Shown: positions 1 through 10,325 of the stretch, one piece after another
Layout: each line of letters opens with the position of its first letter
Position numbering within the stretch: the first letter of the stretch is position 1
NCBI GenBank assembly: GCA_963575745.1
Contig: CAUYUJ010001692.1
Location: 362,001-426,000, forward strand
Direction: 5' to 3'
Length of the DNA: 64,000 nucleotides
Source of the DNA: Prorocentrum cordatum
Lineage: Eukaryota > Sar > Dinophyceae > Prorocentrales > Prorocentraceae
Translations under genes and position numbers: made by a program
Notes under the pieces: model-generated
What the model was told of the DNA's origin: nothing
The model's input: only the letters and a program-made list of their open reading frames with translations
The model's database searches: none

Positions 1-1740
1 TGCCGCGATCTTCTTGTACAGCAGTACTCGTTTTGATAACAGTGTGTCCGAAAGCAGCGCTGTGCCAGCTCGTTGAAAAACGTATGCGTTATTCACTCTC
101 GAGAAATACGAACACGAAACGCCCAAGAGACGCCTGACGCATCTGGCATGGAAAGCGTCCAGTCGCTGCCGGTCGGCTTTTCAGAGCCAGATGGAATCCA
201 ACGGGTATAAGAGCTTGCTGAGAACGCAGGCGTCGTTTATGGAGCATTTGCGCTCCCACCCGATTGAAGAGTGCAACCAACTCTTGGATAGCGAGTTAAA
301 TGCCCCAGTGGCTTCTCCCAGTGTGCGCGATAAGTTGGCTGCTGCTGTTGTTGCGTCGCGCGTAATAGGCCCACCCAAGTACACTGCGTCTCGTATTCAT
401 GTGATATCACCCCATCCAGCTGACATGCATGTTAATTCGTGTTTATCTCCCTTTGTAGTGCCTTCACCCAGTTTATCACCAGGCCATATTTTGCGCCTTC
501 TGTCACGATTGCGTTCAGCATGTTCTGGAGGTTGAGGCTGCTCTGCGAAGCTAAAAGCGTGCCGTCCGCATGCAACATATCTCGTGTCACACCGTACTCC
601 AGGTCAGGGTCGTACTGGATATCGTTCAGCGCGTCGTGCAGCATAGCTGATTGAATTGCAATGAACACGTAAGGTGAAAAAGGGGGAACCCTCAGCAATC
701 CCAGCTCTCTGTTGTCTTTCTGTGGAGCTCTTTGCGTGGTCAACAATAGTTCCCTGTGTGGTCAACAATATTGAAATAGCGAGCATTACTGGAAGTCCTA
801 AGCGGCGCAGAGTTTCACACATGTAACTTGGCTGTAATCTGTCAAAAGCTGTTTACCCAGTCCAACATGGCCAAAAGCATGCCACCGTCGTTGTTGGAGT
901 AAGCAGCATCAACCATGCGCTGGACGAGCATCAAGACGTCAGACGTGCCCCGCTCGAGTCTGAAACCGAATCGGGACGCCCGCATTCTTGACTCAGCGTT
1001 TCCATCCAGTAACCTTTGGTGTAGCATTGATGCCAGCATTTTGTAGCCCACAGCTGGCAACGAGCAAGGATATCGGCCGGTAGTTTGATGGCAAAGTTGT
1101 GCCTCCCTTTTTGAACAATCGAATTACATTTGCCCGTCTCCAAGAGTCCGTTTTTGTTTTTTTACATCTAACATTGATGGCACAATGAAATCATTTTTGA
1201 ATATTGCTGCAGATAGTTCCAGAAGCGTGAAATTGCATGTGGAGATCGGTAATACACCTCCCACCAGCTCTTGTGCCTTTCGTGCCTGGTCTGGAAATCG
1301 AAGTTGCCACTGGACGTCTTCGAAGTAGTCAGCCAAGACGTTTGTTCGATTTTGAGTGTCTGCCAGGCCCCCATCCAGTCGCTTGATGGATGCATGTTGG
1401 ATGGTTCTGGGTTTCTTGAGGTATCGGGCTGCGTCCCAGCCGCCGTATTTGAGTAGCCAATCCAACCAATCAGCACGATGTTTCTTTCCAGAGTTGCGAG
1501 CACGAGCATGTAGTGCTTGTTCTGCTTTATAATCCCCGCGCCTGCGGGTCATACAGCGCTCCTCTATCAGATCCAGTGTGCGCTTGCTTGTCCACGCCTG
1601 CATCGCTCCAGATGTTTTCGCTGAAACTAATTTGTATACGTATGTCGGCACTGTTCACATTATCCGTTGACTCTGGATGAGCTTCGTCAGCATCGAGGAA
1701 CATAGATCAGAGTGAGGGGCCGAACGGTCATTCATTGTCC
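1..1740 (-). pseudogene. LINE reverse transcriptase remnant, catalytic Asp mutated
   Basis: From right to left: a linker ending in LADYFEDVQWQLRFP (about 1300-1340); fingers and palm motifs VGYKMLASMLHQRLLDG and SRFGFRLERGTSDVL (about 940-1060); MLLAMLDWVNSFDRLQ (about 840-880); a motif-B relic AGIAEGSPF; then LHADGTLLASQ where the family has a YADD box. The second Asp is Gly at 561-563. The C-terminal part (YLGGPITRDATTAA, 300-384, and a block beginning RLDAFHARCVRRLLG near 150) runs to base 1. Several frame changes (for example near 430 and 800) confirm decay. In functional enzymes both Asp residues bind the catalytic metal ions, so this copy would be inactive even if the frame were intact. 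Confidence 0.85.
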
Positions 1741-1837
1741 TTGGGTGCGTAGTTGAAGTGGGGACCCGTGGTGAGGATTATATTTGTTGCGCTGTTGCGT
1801 TGTTGTTGTTTGTTTGTTGTCGTCATCCCACCCGCGA

Positions 1838-2320
1838 CCCTCCCGCAACACACCCCGCGACCCACCCCGCGACCCACCCCGCGACCCACCCCGCGACCCA
1901 CCCGCGACCTATTTGCGGCCCACCCGCGACCCACCCCACGACCCACCCCGCGACCCACCCCGCGACCCACCCCGCGACCCACCCGCGAGCCACCCCGCGA
2001 CTCCACCCGCGACCCACCCGCGACCCACCCCACGACCCACCCGCGACCTATTTGCGGCCCACCCGCGACCCACCCCACGACCCACCCCGCAACACACCCC
2101 CACCCCCGCCCCCCCGCGACCGCGATTCCACCCGCGACCCCCCGCGACCCCCCCGACCCACCCGCGACCTATTTGCGGCCCACCCGCGACCCACCCCACG
2201 ACCCACCCCGCGACCCACCCCGCGACCCACCCGCGACCCAGCCGCGACCCAGCGCGACCCAGCCGCGACCCATTTGCGACCCAGCCGCGACCCACCCGCG
2301 ACCTACCCACATTGGTTTAA
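1838..2320. repeat. CCCGCGACCCAC minisatellite (12-13 bp)
   Basis: About 38 units of CCCGCGACCCAC or CCCCGCGACCCA, with interspersed ACCTATTTGCGGCC variants recurring at about 1907, 2046 and 2167, which suggests segmental amplification of blocks. All frames stay open on both strands (RPTPRPTPRP or GRGVGRGVGR), so the open frames here are not genes. The array separates two parts of the LINE. Confidence 0.95.
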
Positions 2321-2447
2321 CGAAAAAATCGGCGCCTGCGGCGGGCTCGTTGTATAATTTGTGAATTCTGGCGCCTGCGGCGGGCTTCTCCAGAGTCTCG
2401 CAGACTGCCGACGCCGCCACCGCTCCCTCACTCTCATCCGCGGGGTG
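2321..2447. other. Duplicated 17-mer GGCGCCTGCGGCGGGCT
   Basis: The 17-mer occurs at 2331 and 2370, 39 bp apart, between the minisatellite and the resumed LINE endonuclease sequence. It may mark the end of the inserted segment. No gene is visible. Confidence 0.6.
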
Positions 2448-3380
2448 CTACGGTACAAATTTCGACCTGACCGTCGGATCCTTCAATCTGGTCGTGTCTG
2501 CCTTCGCCTTCCGAGGGTGATGCTCTACATTGAACTTCAAATTTGTCTCTGCAATCACTGAGTAATGCTGGCTGCGAAGAACATCTTCCCGGCTGGTCCA
2601 AATGTCGGCAAACGTATGGCGTACAGTTTGATGGTACATAACATGGTCTATTTGAGAAACTGTTGAATTACATATTCCGTCGCCAGACTGATTCACCCCC
2701 AGATTTCTGCATGCCACTTTCTGTTTATCCGGTTGCTCGTGGAACGTGGTCGCAATGTCGGGGTCAAGAGCAAAACAATGTCAACAATATGTGTCGGTGT
2801 GTTGCCCGGTTGTCGCCTTGAGCTCAGTGACCGATTGCACCAGCATTTTTGCCAGCCGCAAGACATGGAAAGCCATGAGGCCCAATCATATTATTATTGC
2901 CTGTTCCCCGGCGCCCCAATGTCGCATTGAAGTCTCCCAAGATATATGTTGTTATGTGACTAGCTGTGGAGCGTATGCTACTCTGCAAATCGACATCTCT
3001 GCAAATCGACATAGAAGGCGGACCTTCAGAATAATCATGACTGCTCTGTGGGGCTTAGACAAACAAAAGCGTAAGCATGCGATCCTTCATCTTAAGACGT
3101 AGCGAAGCCACCGGGCCATTGCAGTCCTTGAGTGCTACCACATTTGATGTTACGCACGGTGTTACTGTGAAGCTTACCCTTGCATAAGTACACATTTTGG
3201 TATCCAGATCTCCAGACAAGAAAATTGTATAACCATGTCGTGCATAATATTCGGCTCCATGTAAGTGTGTTTCTTGTATACAAATGACGTCCAAGTTACG
3301 TTCGTGCGTTGCTTGAATAATTTTGTCAACTTTAATGATCGAATCACCCCGTAAAGCTTTTAACGTTCCAAGTGCCAATC
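2448..3380 (-). pseudogene. LINE endonuclease (EEP) domain remnant
   Basis: This is the N-terminal endonuclease of LINE ORF2, which nicks target DNA to prime reverse transcription. Three family signatures are visible in order on the minus strand. The first is a block starting LKALRGDS followed by ICIQETHLHG, with the catalytic Glu at about 3265-3276. The second is ILGDFNA at about 2926-2937, carrying the catalytic Asp-Asn pair. The third is QIDHVMY then LRSQHYSVIA at about 2550-2660, where the His of the usual SDH/SxH motif is kept. The three blocks sit in separate open frames, so frameshifts break the domain. The coding similarity ends near 2448, shortly before the inserted minisatellite. 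Confidence 0.8.
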
Positions 3381-3761
3381 CTCCCCAGAGAGCAACTTCT
3401 GCATCTGGACCGCGGTCTGCCCCAAGCAGAGCTGTCAGTAGAGTGGGGTGGAAAAGGATCGTCTCCGTGACTTTGTGCACGAATGCGGGCGGAGGACGGT
3501 GATGATGTAGAAGACCATGAAGGAACAGCGAAACAAGAAGGTGGAAATATTTCGCTGGATCATTGTGCGTGCGAGCAAGGCGTCTCTCCCCACGTTTGTG
3601 TGGACTTCGCGACCGTCGCATCCGATGAAAAATTTGGTGAGGGAGAAGAGGGGAAAGCAGAATGTAGGAGGGCACATTGTGTGTAGTCATGCGTTGCTTC
3701 TCTCTGGGGAGCTTCCCTATGACCGATCCTGGCTCTGGTGTCTTTTTCCATGCCTGGATGA

Positions 3762-4570
3762 TCAGCGAGCTGGTTCCCAGAAGTTTCCATACTCGAGACA
3801 ATAGCTGCGGCACAACGCCCGGCTTCGGTAATTTTGCCCGTGTCCAGGACGCGTGTTTGGCAGGGCCCGTATTGGCAGGGCATGCTCTCCGCTCACCTCA
3901 ACAGTGTAGGGGCTTTCGTCCGTAACTCGTCCGTACTTGAATCCCGACTTCAAGTTCCGAGCTGTTCGCACGAGGGGGAGGCGGTCCAGAGAGCACAGAA
4001 TTATGCACCCATTCCTCTTGAACTTGGCAGTGCGTACCTGCGCCACAGTAGTGTCCCGGGCCTCTGTGTCGCCAAACTCGCAGAAAATGATGTCTTGGAA
4101 ATCGCTTTTCACATCGATATTTGTGCTCGCTGGTGCCCCCAATTTTAGAATCTCCGCCTTAAGCCAGTTGGAGGCGTCATTGAAGGAGGCGAAGCCGCAC
4201 AGGTTGCCGACCACTGCAGTAACATGCCTCTTGTCCCCAACGTTGAGTGAACAAATGTTACCAGAATTGTGGTGTGGTTTGCCTGTCACCTTCAATTGCG
4301 AGATCTCTAATTACCTGAAGCGTCTGGATGCGGTCCCAGATGGCCGTGCCAACGCTCCGAGGGTTGGCTTGAGTGTCGGATTGCTCGCTGGATTGGTTCT
4401 CGAGGTTTGTGATACGAATGCTGATGTCCTCGATGTTCTCCTCCACCTCCTCCATCCTGGTGTCGATGTGCCCGCTGATCTCATTGAGGCGGGGTTCGAG
4501 GCAGTTGATGGTGTTGCGGATAGGTTGCACCTCTCTGTGGATCACGTCCGCGATTTGTTTCAAAGTGGGG
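3762..4570 (-). pseudogene. LINE ORF1 remnant (coiled coil + nucleic-acid-binding region)
   Basis: The right part (about 4258-4560) encodes an amphipathic coiled coil with heptad-like runs such as MEEVEENIEDISIRITNLE. A second open stretch in another frame (3762-4295) encodes a folded-looking region, with VVGNLCGFASFNDASNWL near its start, resembling the RRM-like part of LINE ORF1 proteins that chaperone element RNA. The two stretches overlap by about 40 bp in different frames, so at least one frameshift has occurred. The first 25-30 codons of the longer frame lie in element E3 and are not original. The RRM assignment is inferred from position and general character. Confidence 0.6.
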
Positions 4571-4583
4571 CGGGGGGGGGGGG

Positions 4584-4872
4584 GCGTGCGATGCCTGCCA
4601 CTGCGGCCTTCGATGGTCCCCCTATGGGTCCACTGCACGTGTGAGGTGTAACTATGCCCCAATGGGCCTAGGTTCCAGAGCCATTTTGGGGGCGCATGTG
4701 ATTCCTGTCACTGGGGCCTTCGGTGAAGCTCGTAGGGCCACGAAGTGTCTGAGATGTGGTGACTGATGAGGACATGCGGAGGGCAGAAGCGAGAGGCGGG
4801 AGGAGGGGGAGGAGGAATGAGGAGTGAACGAGTCAAAACGAGGACCCAACGCCACAGGATGGTTGGGGAAAC
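4584..4872 (+). mobile_element. Element E3: short copy of the 90-bp-minisatellite element
   Basis: The right end carries a block (about 4836-4870) with AACGAGGACCCAACGCCACA then GGATGGTTGGGG, matching the ends of E1 (24.15 kb, reversed) and E2 (31.7 kb). Inside is a degenerate 90-bp unit: ACTGGGGCCTTCGGTGAAGC followed by GGGCCACGAAGTGTCTGAG. A purine-rich GGAGGAGGGGGAGGAGG stretch precedes the end, as in E2. The left boundary is unclear and is placed at the G-run next to the LINE. Confidence 0.65.
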
Positions 4873-4911
4873 ATGCGCAATCAGAGCTCGAGAGTTCTTT
4901 GGCTTCATCTT

Positions 4912-5066
4912 TGCAACGCCCGAGAGGAGGTGCTGTACCTGGCTGAGCGCGGCGCGCTGGCCGTCTACGCGCCGGCCCCGGAGGCGGCGGGCGACGCCCT
5001 GGCATCCAGCCCCCTGGGCGCGAGCGAGCACCTCCGGAGGCTCACGGTGCCGGAGGTGTATGGCCT
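4912..5066 (+). CDS. Sen54-like tRNA-splicing endonuclease subunit, exon A (partial)
   Basis: The frame reads REEVLYLAERGALAVYAP, then a less conserved stretch, then LRRLTVPEVYGL. This matches the conserved core of the Sen54 N-terminal domain (PEEALYL-ERG-L, then LS-QEAY-L), as recalled from the family. Sen54 is a structural partner of the Sen2 subunit in the tRNA-splicing endonuclease, which removes introns from pre-tRNAs. The upstream boundary is probably an AG near 4907-4912 and the downstream donor lies at or shortly after GTGTATGG (5056-5063); both are inferred. The remaining N-terminal residues must lie upstream, beyond E3 and the LINE, if the gene is intact. Exon B continues the same domain, which strengthens the call. 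Confidence 0.55.
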
Positions 5067-5739
5067 GACCCTCTCGGGTCGGACGAAAGTTGGGGGAGTC
5101 TGCAAACGGGGCGACTGTGCGGACCGTCGCGCGTAAGTTTCCTGCGTAAGGTCGCACCTGCGCACCCTTTTCTCCACGCGGTTTTACCGCTGACGGCCTG
5201 CGTAACCCGCGGAGTGAGGTCTTTATTCCATCGCGCGTGAGACCCGTTTTTTTTCTTTGCTCCATTGCGAGCCCTGTCCTTGCGGGTCCAATCGACGCTG
5301 GGGCATCGGACACCCCCGCTAGTGTTCACTTGCCTGCAGACGTCCTTATTTTTCTACCCGCCCGCCGATCTAGTCTTACAGAAATCCGGGGGCTGGTTAC
5401 GACTTGTCTGCATGTAGCTGGTTTCGGCCCTGCCGCCAGGCGCTTTTCTCAATGCATGGGCGCCTCTGGCGCCTGGAGGCGCGGGGAAAACCAGCTGCGT
5501 GAGCCGATCGGTTAAGCCCCGTTTTGCTACCCCCCTTTGTGCAGTCTTTCGTGGAAGCCTCAGAGGGTACAATTCCTTTTTCTGTTTTAGGGAATTCGTC
5601 CGGATTTCGTCGGATTCGCTCGACCCCTGGACGAAATCTGGACGAAATTGGTTCGAAATGTTTATGATAGGGCCGCAGAAATCCACGGAGTCTTCCATGA
5701 AGGCTCACCTAACCCTGCCTCTCTTCCGACCCGAACCTC
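5067..5739 (+). other. Probable intron of the Sen54-like gene
   Basis: This separates two blocks of one protein domain. It holds T-rich tracts and stop codons in all frames on the plus strand. Just before exon B a pyrimidine-rich run (about 5709-5728) could serve as a polypyrimidine tract. No other feature was seen. Confidence 0.4.
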
Positions 5740-5926
5740 GGGGCCGAGCTGTCTATCCGGAGCTACGCCACGTTCGCGCACGTCCGGCGCGCTGGTCATG
5801 CGGCCAGGCGTCGCGTGGGTGCCGGTCCCGGGTGTCCTGCTGGGAGCGAAGGGGCACACGGTGTCGTGCGCCCGCCGCCCCCGGACCAGGGCGCGGAGGA
5901 GACGGCGATACCCAAGCTGAGGGTTA
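5740..5926 (+). CDS. Sen54-like tRNA-splicing endonuclease subunit, exon B (partial)
   Basis: The frame through 5761 reads AELSIRSYATFAHVRRAGHA followed by ARRRVGAGPG. This corresponds to the Sen54 signature (L-xx-YxVYxHLKRLGYxVxR) that directly follows the LSxQEAYxL block found in exon A. After that the frame is Gly/Pro-rich to about 5926, as in the poorly conserved linker of the family. I could not find the C-terminal endonuclease-like fold in 5930-7600, so the remainder is either spread over further exons or lost. Boundaries are approximate: an acceptor AG near 5747-5748 or slightly upstream is likely. Confidence 0.55.
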
Positions 5927-5990
5927 CGGTTACGAAGAGCGTTTTTTTGTTCGAAGAGAAAAATTGCATAATTATATTTTTCGGCGCTCA

Positions 5991-6070
5991 GCGCGGATTT
6001 CTGGGATCTGCGGTGGGATCCCTCTGCGCGCCAGGGAGAGGGGCCCAGCGCAGATCCAAGAAGTCCGCGC
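5991..6070. repeat. 80-bp imperfect palindrome (hairpin)
   Basis: The left arm (5991-6025) begins GCGCGGATTTCTGGGATCTG. The right arm, reversed and complemented, begins GCGCGGACTTCTTGGATCTG. The arms are about 34 bp, roughly 85% complementary by eye, around a loop of about 12 bp. This could be a foldback/MITE relic or an RNA hairpin in the intron or 3' part of the Sen54-like gene. Confidence 0.8.
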
Positions 6071-7613
6071 GGACCGTCGAAAGTTCCTTCGTCTACCGAG
6101 GACGGTATGGATTTCCCAAGGTTTGCCCCAAATTGGCATCGCCCGGGCGTGTGCGTTTTCTTGGCGGGGCCAGCGCCAGAACATTTTGACCATTTTGAAG
6201 TATTTTGGATCATCATGCGACAGTAACACGCACGCACGAAACCGACAAATGCACGTGAAGTGGACATCCGAGCGATGGGAGTCTAAGGTGGGGACAGGTA
6301 ACGAACCCAGCCTGAGGCTGGTATATCTTTGCCTCCTCCAGGGGTCGTCCTCAAGGGGTCGTATACCTAATGTGATCCAAATGTTCTGCTGCCCATCCCC
6401 ACCTGTACGTTCTCGGGCAAGACTGGTCCTTTACCTTTGGAGTTTGCCCGCTAGGGCTCCCAGATCTTCGAATGTGACGCGACAGCATCGGCTTGCGCGC
6501 TTGGGTTGGCTTCCCCCCCCTTCACCCCAACTCTCTCCCCCAGACGCCGCCCGCGCACCAAGGGTCACGTCATGGGATCGCTCTCGCGAGCAGCCCGAGG
6601 AGGAGCACCCCGCCGGCGCGCCCCGGTGGCTCGTCCTGGCGGGCGCCGCCGCCGCCTCTGCCGTGGGGGCGCCAGGGCCCTGCCGGGGCTGCTGCTGGAT
6701 GCCGCGGGCCCAGCCTCGCCGCAGTCGTATGAGGAGCAGATACCAATGCCGCGCTGCCCTCCCCTCCCCGAGATCCTGGCTTCGCCGTTAGTTCCACCCC
6801 GCGCGGGACGTATCCGTGGGGTCGCGACTCGGTGCCCAGCTCGCGAGGGCATGGACACCGGGAATGGATCGTGAGTGGTCTCGCCGCGCCGCGGGAGCAG
6901 GCCCATCAGCGAATGGCAGGCGTGAGTGCTCCAGCGGGCTTGATCAGCTGGAGCGCTCCCGCCCCCCGGCCCCTTTTCGCTGATCGGGTTCTTCTTTTCG
7001 GGCCCTCCCGCAGCGATGGCTTCGAGGCCTGGCCAGGAGGGGCGACGTTGCGCTGGTCTCGTGTCTGGCAGGGTGGGGAGCGTATAACAGTCTGAAAGGG
7101 GATTGGAGAAGGAGGAGGAGGAGGAGGAGGCTTGGCTTGGTCTGGGTTGGCCCTAAAGGCAGTGCAGAGAAACTAGCCACCTTCTTCCGAACCCTCCTCA
7201 AAGTCGGGGTCCTCAGAGGCGGCCGACGCTGGATCGCTTGACGACCCACAGCGAGCACTCGCGGGCGGTCCTCGACCGTCAGCCCGAAAGTTTTCAGCTG
7301 TTCGTCTCGCCCATCCCCCCCCCATCCCCCAAGTCGAACGAGACAGGGCAGTGCCGCTGGAGGGGACCACCGCCGTGTCAGCGTGCGCCTGCATGGCTTC
7401 TCTGACCGCGGGCAACACCCCGTGTGGGCGGGATAGAAGTAGGTGCTTGACCCCCGCTCTGTGATGGAGGGAATTCACCTTTGCAAATCTGTCTCAACTG
7501 ATAATGAGTATCTTTACTCGGCCAGGGCACCTTTCATAATTCGACGCCGTTAATTTACCGTTCGAGCTCATAGTTTCACAACGTCAACACAAAAAGGATC
7601 ATTCACAAAAGGA
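6071..7613. other. No gene recognised; possible splice acceptor at 7013
   Basis: GC-rich DNA. A pyrimidine-rich tract (about 6986-7008) ending CTCCCGCAG at about 7005-7013 resembles a 3' splice site, and the following frame is open for about 70 codons, but I do not recognise the product. A purine-rich GGAGGAGGAGG run lies at 7109-7131. The long frame spanning 5499-6791 crosses the hairpin and the probable intron and is not accepted as a gene. Confidence 0.3.
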
Positions 7614-8451
7614 TCATCGTACCTCAAGCCTTCGACCTCGGCCTGAAGCAACATATGTCGCCGCCACCTGAAACTCATCCGAGAAAACTCTTCCCACGCA
7701 GGCCCCACACCCAACCACCAATTCCTCCACCCGAAGTCCTCCAGGATCCTCGGGCGGCTCCTGGTCGGGCTGAAGGTCGGGGCTGGCGGGTCCTTTGGCA
7801 GGAAGGCGAGCCTGGCTTTGGCGCTGGGCGAGGCAGAGGTCCACTAGGTCCTCGTGGTCCTGCCCGTCCACCTGAATGTGCGCCTCTGCGGCCCAAGCGG
7901 CCGCCTCGTGCGCGCACTCGGTCGGGCCGCGCCAGAGCTCAGAAAAAATTTGGCCGACGCCGTGTGTTGCCGCCCTTTTTGCCGCACTCGTCGGCTGTTT
8001 TGTTTGCTCGCTGCTCCCACTCCGTGGAGAGCCCCAAATCGACATCTGCGCGCGTGCAATGGGCTTTCGTTTAGCTGGCGCCGCTGCGGCCGCCCATGGG
8101 GCCTTCAAATTCGACGTCCTGGCCGCCGCGCCCCCCGTGCATGTCTGCGTCGCGCCAGGTTTCGAGAAGGACTTCCCGGTCGCCTGCGCCCACAGGGACA
8201 TGATCGATGCTCGAGATGAGCGCGTCCGTCCTGGGTCCGTCCTTGTGTCTGTGGAACCTCCAACATATCGTGATTCTCTTCGGGACTTTGCCAAGACTGC
8301 CCAGGGCCGCAAGACTTAGCGCCTGCATCCTCGACGGCGGTATTCCAGCGATATAGGTGCCCCAAAGGGCTGAGGCTGTTGCGCTCGCTCTCTTGACCCA
8401 GGCGGCTTTGGCCCCAGCCGTCTGATTGGCTCGACCAAGCGCTCCTGTCCC
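7614..8451 (-). other. Probable C-terminal continuation of the second-family retroelement
   Basis: Downstream of the palm fragment on the same strand, open frames continue in several phases (for example 7614-8312, 8071-8328) with moderately coding-like composition. I recognise no domain. The inference rests on position and strand only. Confidence 0.3.
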
Positions 8452-8967
8452 CTAGACCTGTGGTCCCGACACGAGATGTCTGGCTGCGGTCTCTCGGCTC
8501 AGCGTTGCTGACCTGCTCGACATGGGCAGCCCGAGCTGCTCGAAGCTGGAGAGCAGGGCCTTCGCGCCGCCCGCCAGGTGAGAGACCGCGACATCTGGCG
8601 GGGCGACGATCTGCAGCGCTATGCCATCTATCACGTCTATGACAGCGAGCTGGGGCACCCCGCATTGTGCGAGGGCCAGAGGGCCCATCAGCAACAATTT
8701 AGCCAGCGTCTTCGCAGCTGAGCTTCCAGCGATGAGCCTTCCGTTGGCCACCAGCGCCCCCGAGACATAGCTCCCGCAGTGTAGCACGCGCGCTGCTGCG
8801 TGCATCGCGCGCAGCCCACGCAAGAGATGCATGTCAAACTTGTGCTCGGTCGCAGCATGGTAGAAGTCTTGGTAGGCGTTGTGCCCGTGGAGGTTTTTGA
8901 AGTCTAGCAGCGCCGCCGCCGACGCCGTGCCAGCACAGGGCCCAAAGTGCGCCCGTATATCGTGCAC
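8452..8967 (-). pseudogene. Reverse-transcriptase palm fragment, second retroelement family
   Basis: A 172-codon frame starting in a non-conserved stretch. It then shows AALLDFKNL (motif A region), MHLLRGLRAMHAAARVL, a GRLIAGSSAAKTLAKLLLMG block in the motif-B position, LAVIDVIDGIALQIVAPP in the catalytic loop position, and EQLGLPMSSRSATL. This order resembles a reverse-transcriptase family frequent in dinoflagellates that has VVDD rather than YADD. Here the second Asp is Gly (codon at 8623-8625), so the copy is inactive. The frame is otherwise uninterrupted over the palm, unlike the LINE at 1-1740. Confidence 0.6.
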
Positions 8968-9160
8968 CCAGCCTGCGCGCTCTCACGTGTTGAGTCGGGG
9001 CCCGGGTCCCAACGCGTCGAGGCGGGGTGTTCCACTTACCATCTCTTGCTGGGGGTTGACACTTCGACCGCACTTCCATGAAGAAGCGCGGCAGCTCGAT
9101 TGGCCGTGCACCTCCATCTGTCTGTTCCCGGCGGAGCCCGGTGAAATTCCGCGCCCGCTG

Positions 9161-9198
9161 GTGACTGACTGATTGACTGACTGATTGACTGACTGAAC
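9161..9198. repeat. GACTGACTGATT microsatellite
   Basis: Three tandem GACTGACTGATT-type units lie immediately before the 49-bp minisatellite. Confidence 0.9.
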
Positions 9199-9204
9199 GT
9201 CAGG

Positions 9205-10325
9205 AGGGCGCCTTGAACAACACATTTCACACCGCCCGCGGGCGCGCAACCGCAACTGGGCGACGCATTTCGACCCGTCCGCGGGCGCGCAACAGCAACC
9301 GCAATTGGGCGACACATTTCATACCGCCCGCGGGCGCGCAACCGCAACCGCACCTGGGCGACGCATGCCGACCCGCCCGCGGGCGCGCAACCGCAATGGG
9401 GCGACGCATTTCAACCCGCCAGCGGGCGCGCAACCGCGACCGCAACTGGGCGACACATTTCATACCGCCCGCGGGCGCGCAACCGCAGCCGCAACTGGGC
9501 GACGCATTTCAAACCGCCCGCGGGCGCGCAACCAAAACCGCCCGCAACTGGGCGACGCATTTCGACCCGCCCGCGGGCGCGCGAGCGCAACTGGGCTACG
9601 CATTTCAACCCGCCCGCGGGCGCGCAACCGCAACCGCACCTGGGCGACGCATTTCAACCCGCCCGCGGGCGCGCCAAGGCAAACGCACCTGGGCGGCACA
9701 TGTCGACCCGCCCGCGGGTGCGCAACAGCAACCGCAACTACGCGACACATTCCGACCCGCCCGCGGGCGCGCGACCGCAACCGCAACTGGGCGACACATT
9801 TCAATTCGCCCGCGGGCGCGCAACCGCAACCGCAACTGCGCGACGCATTTCGACCCGCCCGCGGGCGCGCGACCGCAACCGCAACTGGGCGACGCACTTC
9901 AGCCCGCCCGCGGGCGCGCAACCGCAACCGCAACTGGGCGACACATTTCAACCCGCCCGCGGGCGCGCAACAGCAACCGCAACTGGGCGATACATGTCGA
10001 CCCGCCCGCGGGTGCGCGTCCGCAACCGCAGCCGGGCGACGCATTTCACCCCGCCCGCGGGCGCGCAAGCGCAACCGCACCTGGGCGACGCATTTCAACC
10101 CGCCCGCGGGCGCGCAAAGGCAACTACGCGGCGCATTTCGACCCGCCCGCGGGCGCGCAACCGCAACCGCAAGTGGGCGACGCATTTCAACCCGCCCACG
10201 GGCGCGCAACCGCAACCGCAACTGGGCGACACATTTCAACCCGCCCGCGGGCGCGCGACCGCAACCGCACCTGGGCGACACATTTCAGACCGCCCGCGGG
10301 CGCGCAACTGCAACCGCGCCGCTCG
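9205..10325. repeat. 49-bp minisatellite (GCCCGCGGGCGCGCAACCGC...)
   Basis: About 23 units of roughly 49 bp (some 40-55 bp), each with a CGCCCGCGGGCGCGC palindromic core, one to three CAACCG steps, then TGGGCGACGCATTTC. Because 49 is 3n+1, translation cycles through three reading phases and returns after 147 bp. Open frames of over 300 codons therefore appear in several frames; they are array artefacts, not genes. Confidence 0.95.

Larger units (their letters stand above)
1..4583 (-). mobile_element. Degenerate APE-type LINE, minus strand
   Basis: A non-LTR retrotransposon read right to left. Its parts occur in canonical order: a coiled-coil ORF1, an apurinic-type endonuclease, a linker, then a reverse transcriptase that continues past the left edge of the window. 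Every part is broken by frameshifts or stops, so the element is dead. The 5' end abuts a G-run at about 4571-4583, beyond which lies the short element E3. A 12-13 bp minisatellite separates the endonuclease from the linker and reverse transcriptase (about 1740-2440). Assignment to dinoflagellate-type LINEs comes from family motifs recalled from knowledge; the clade name is not determined. Confidence 0.85.

Noticed and set aside
6470-6520. Homology with 46620-46670 (RQ-RLARLG-PP)
   Set aside because: Short similarity in GC-rich sequence; does not extend on either side.
5499-6791. 430-codon open frame
   Set aside because: It crosses a probable intron, the Sen54-like exon in another phase and the hairpin at 5991; composition is Arg/Pro-rich without a domain.
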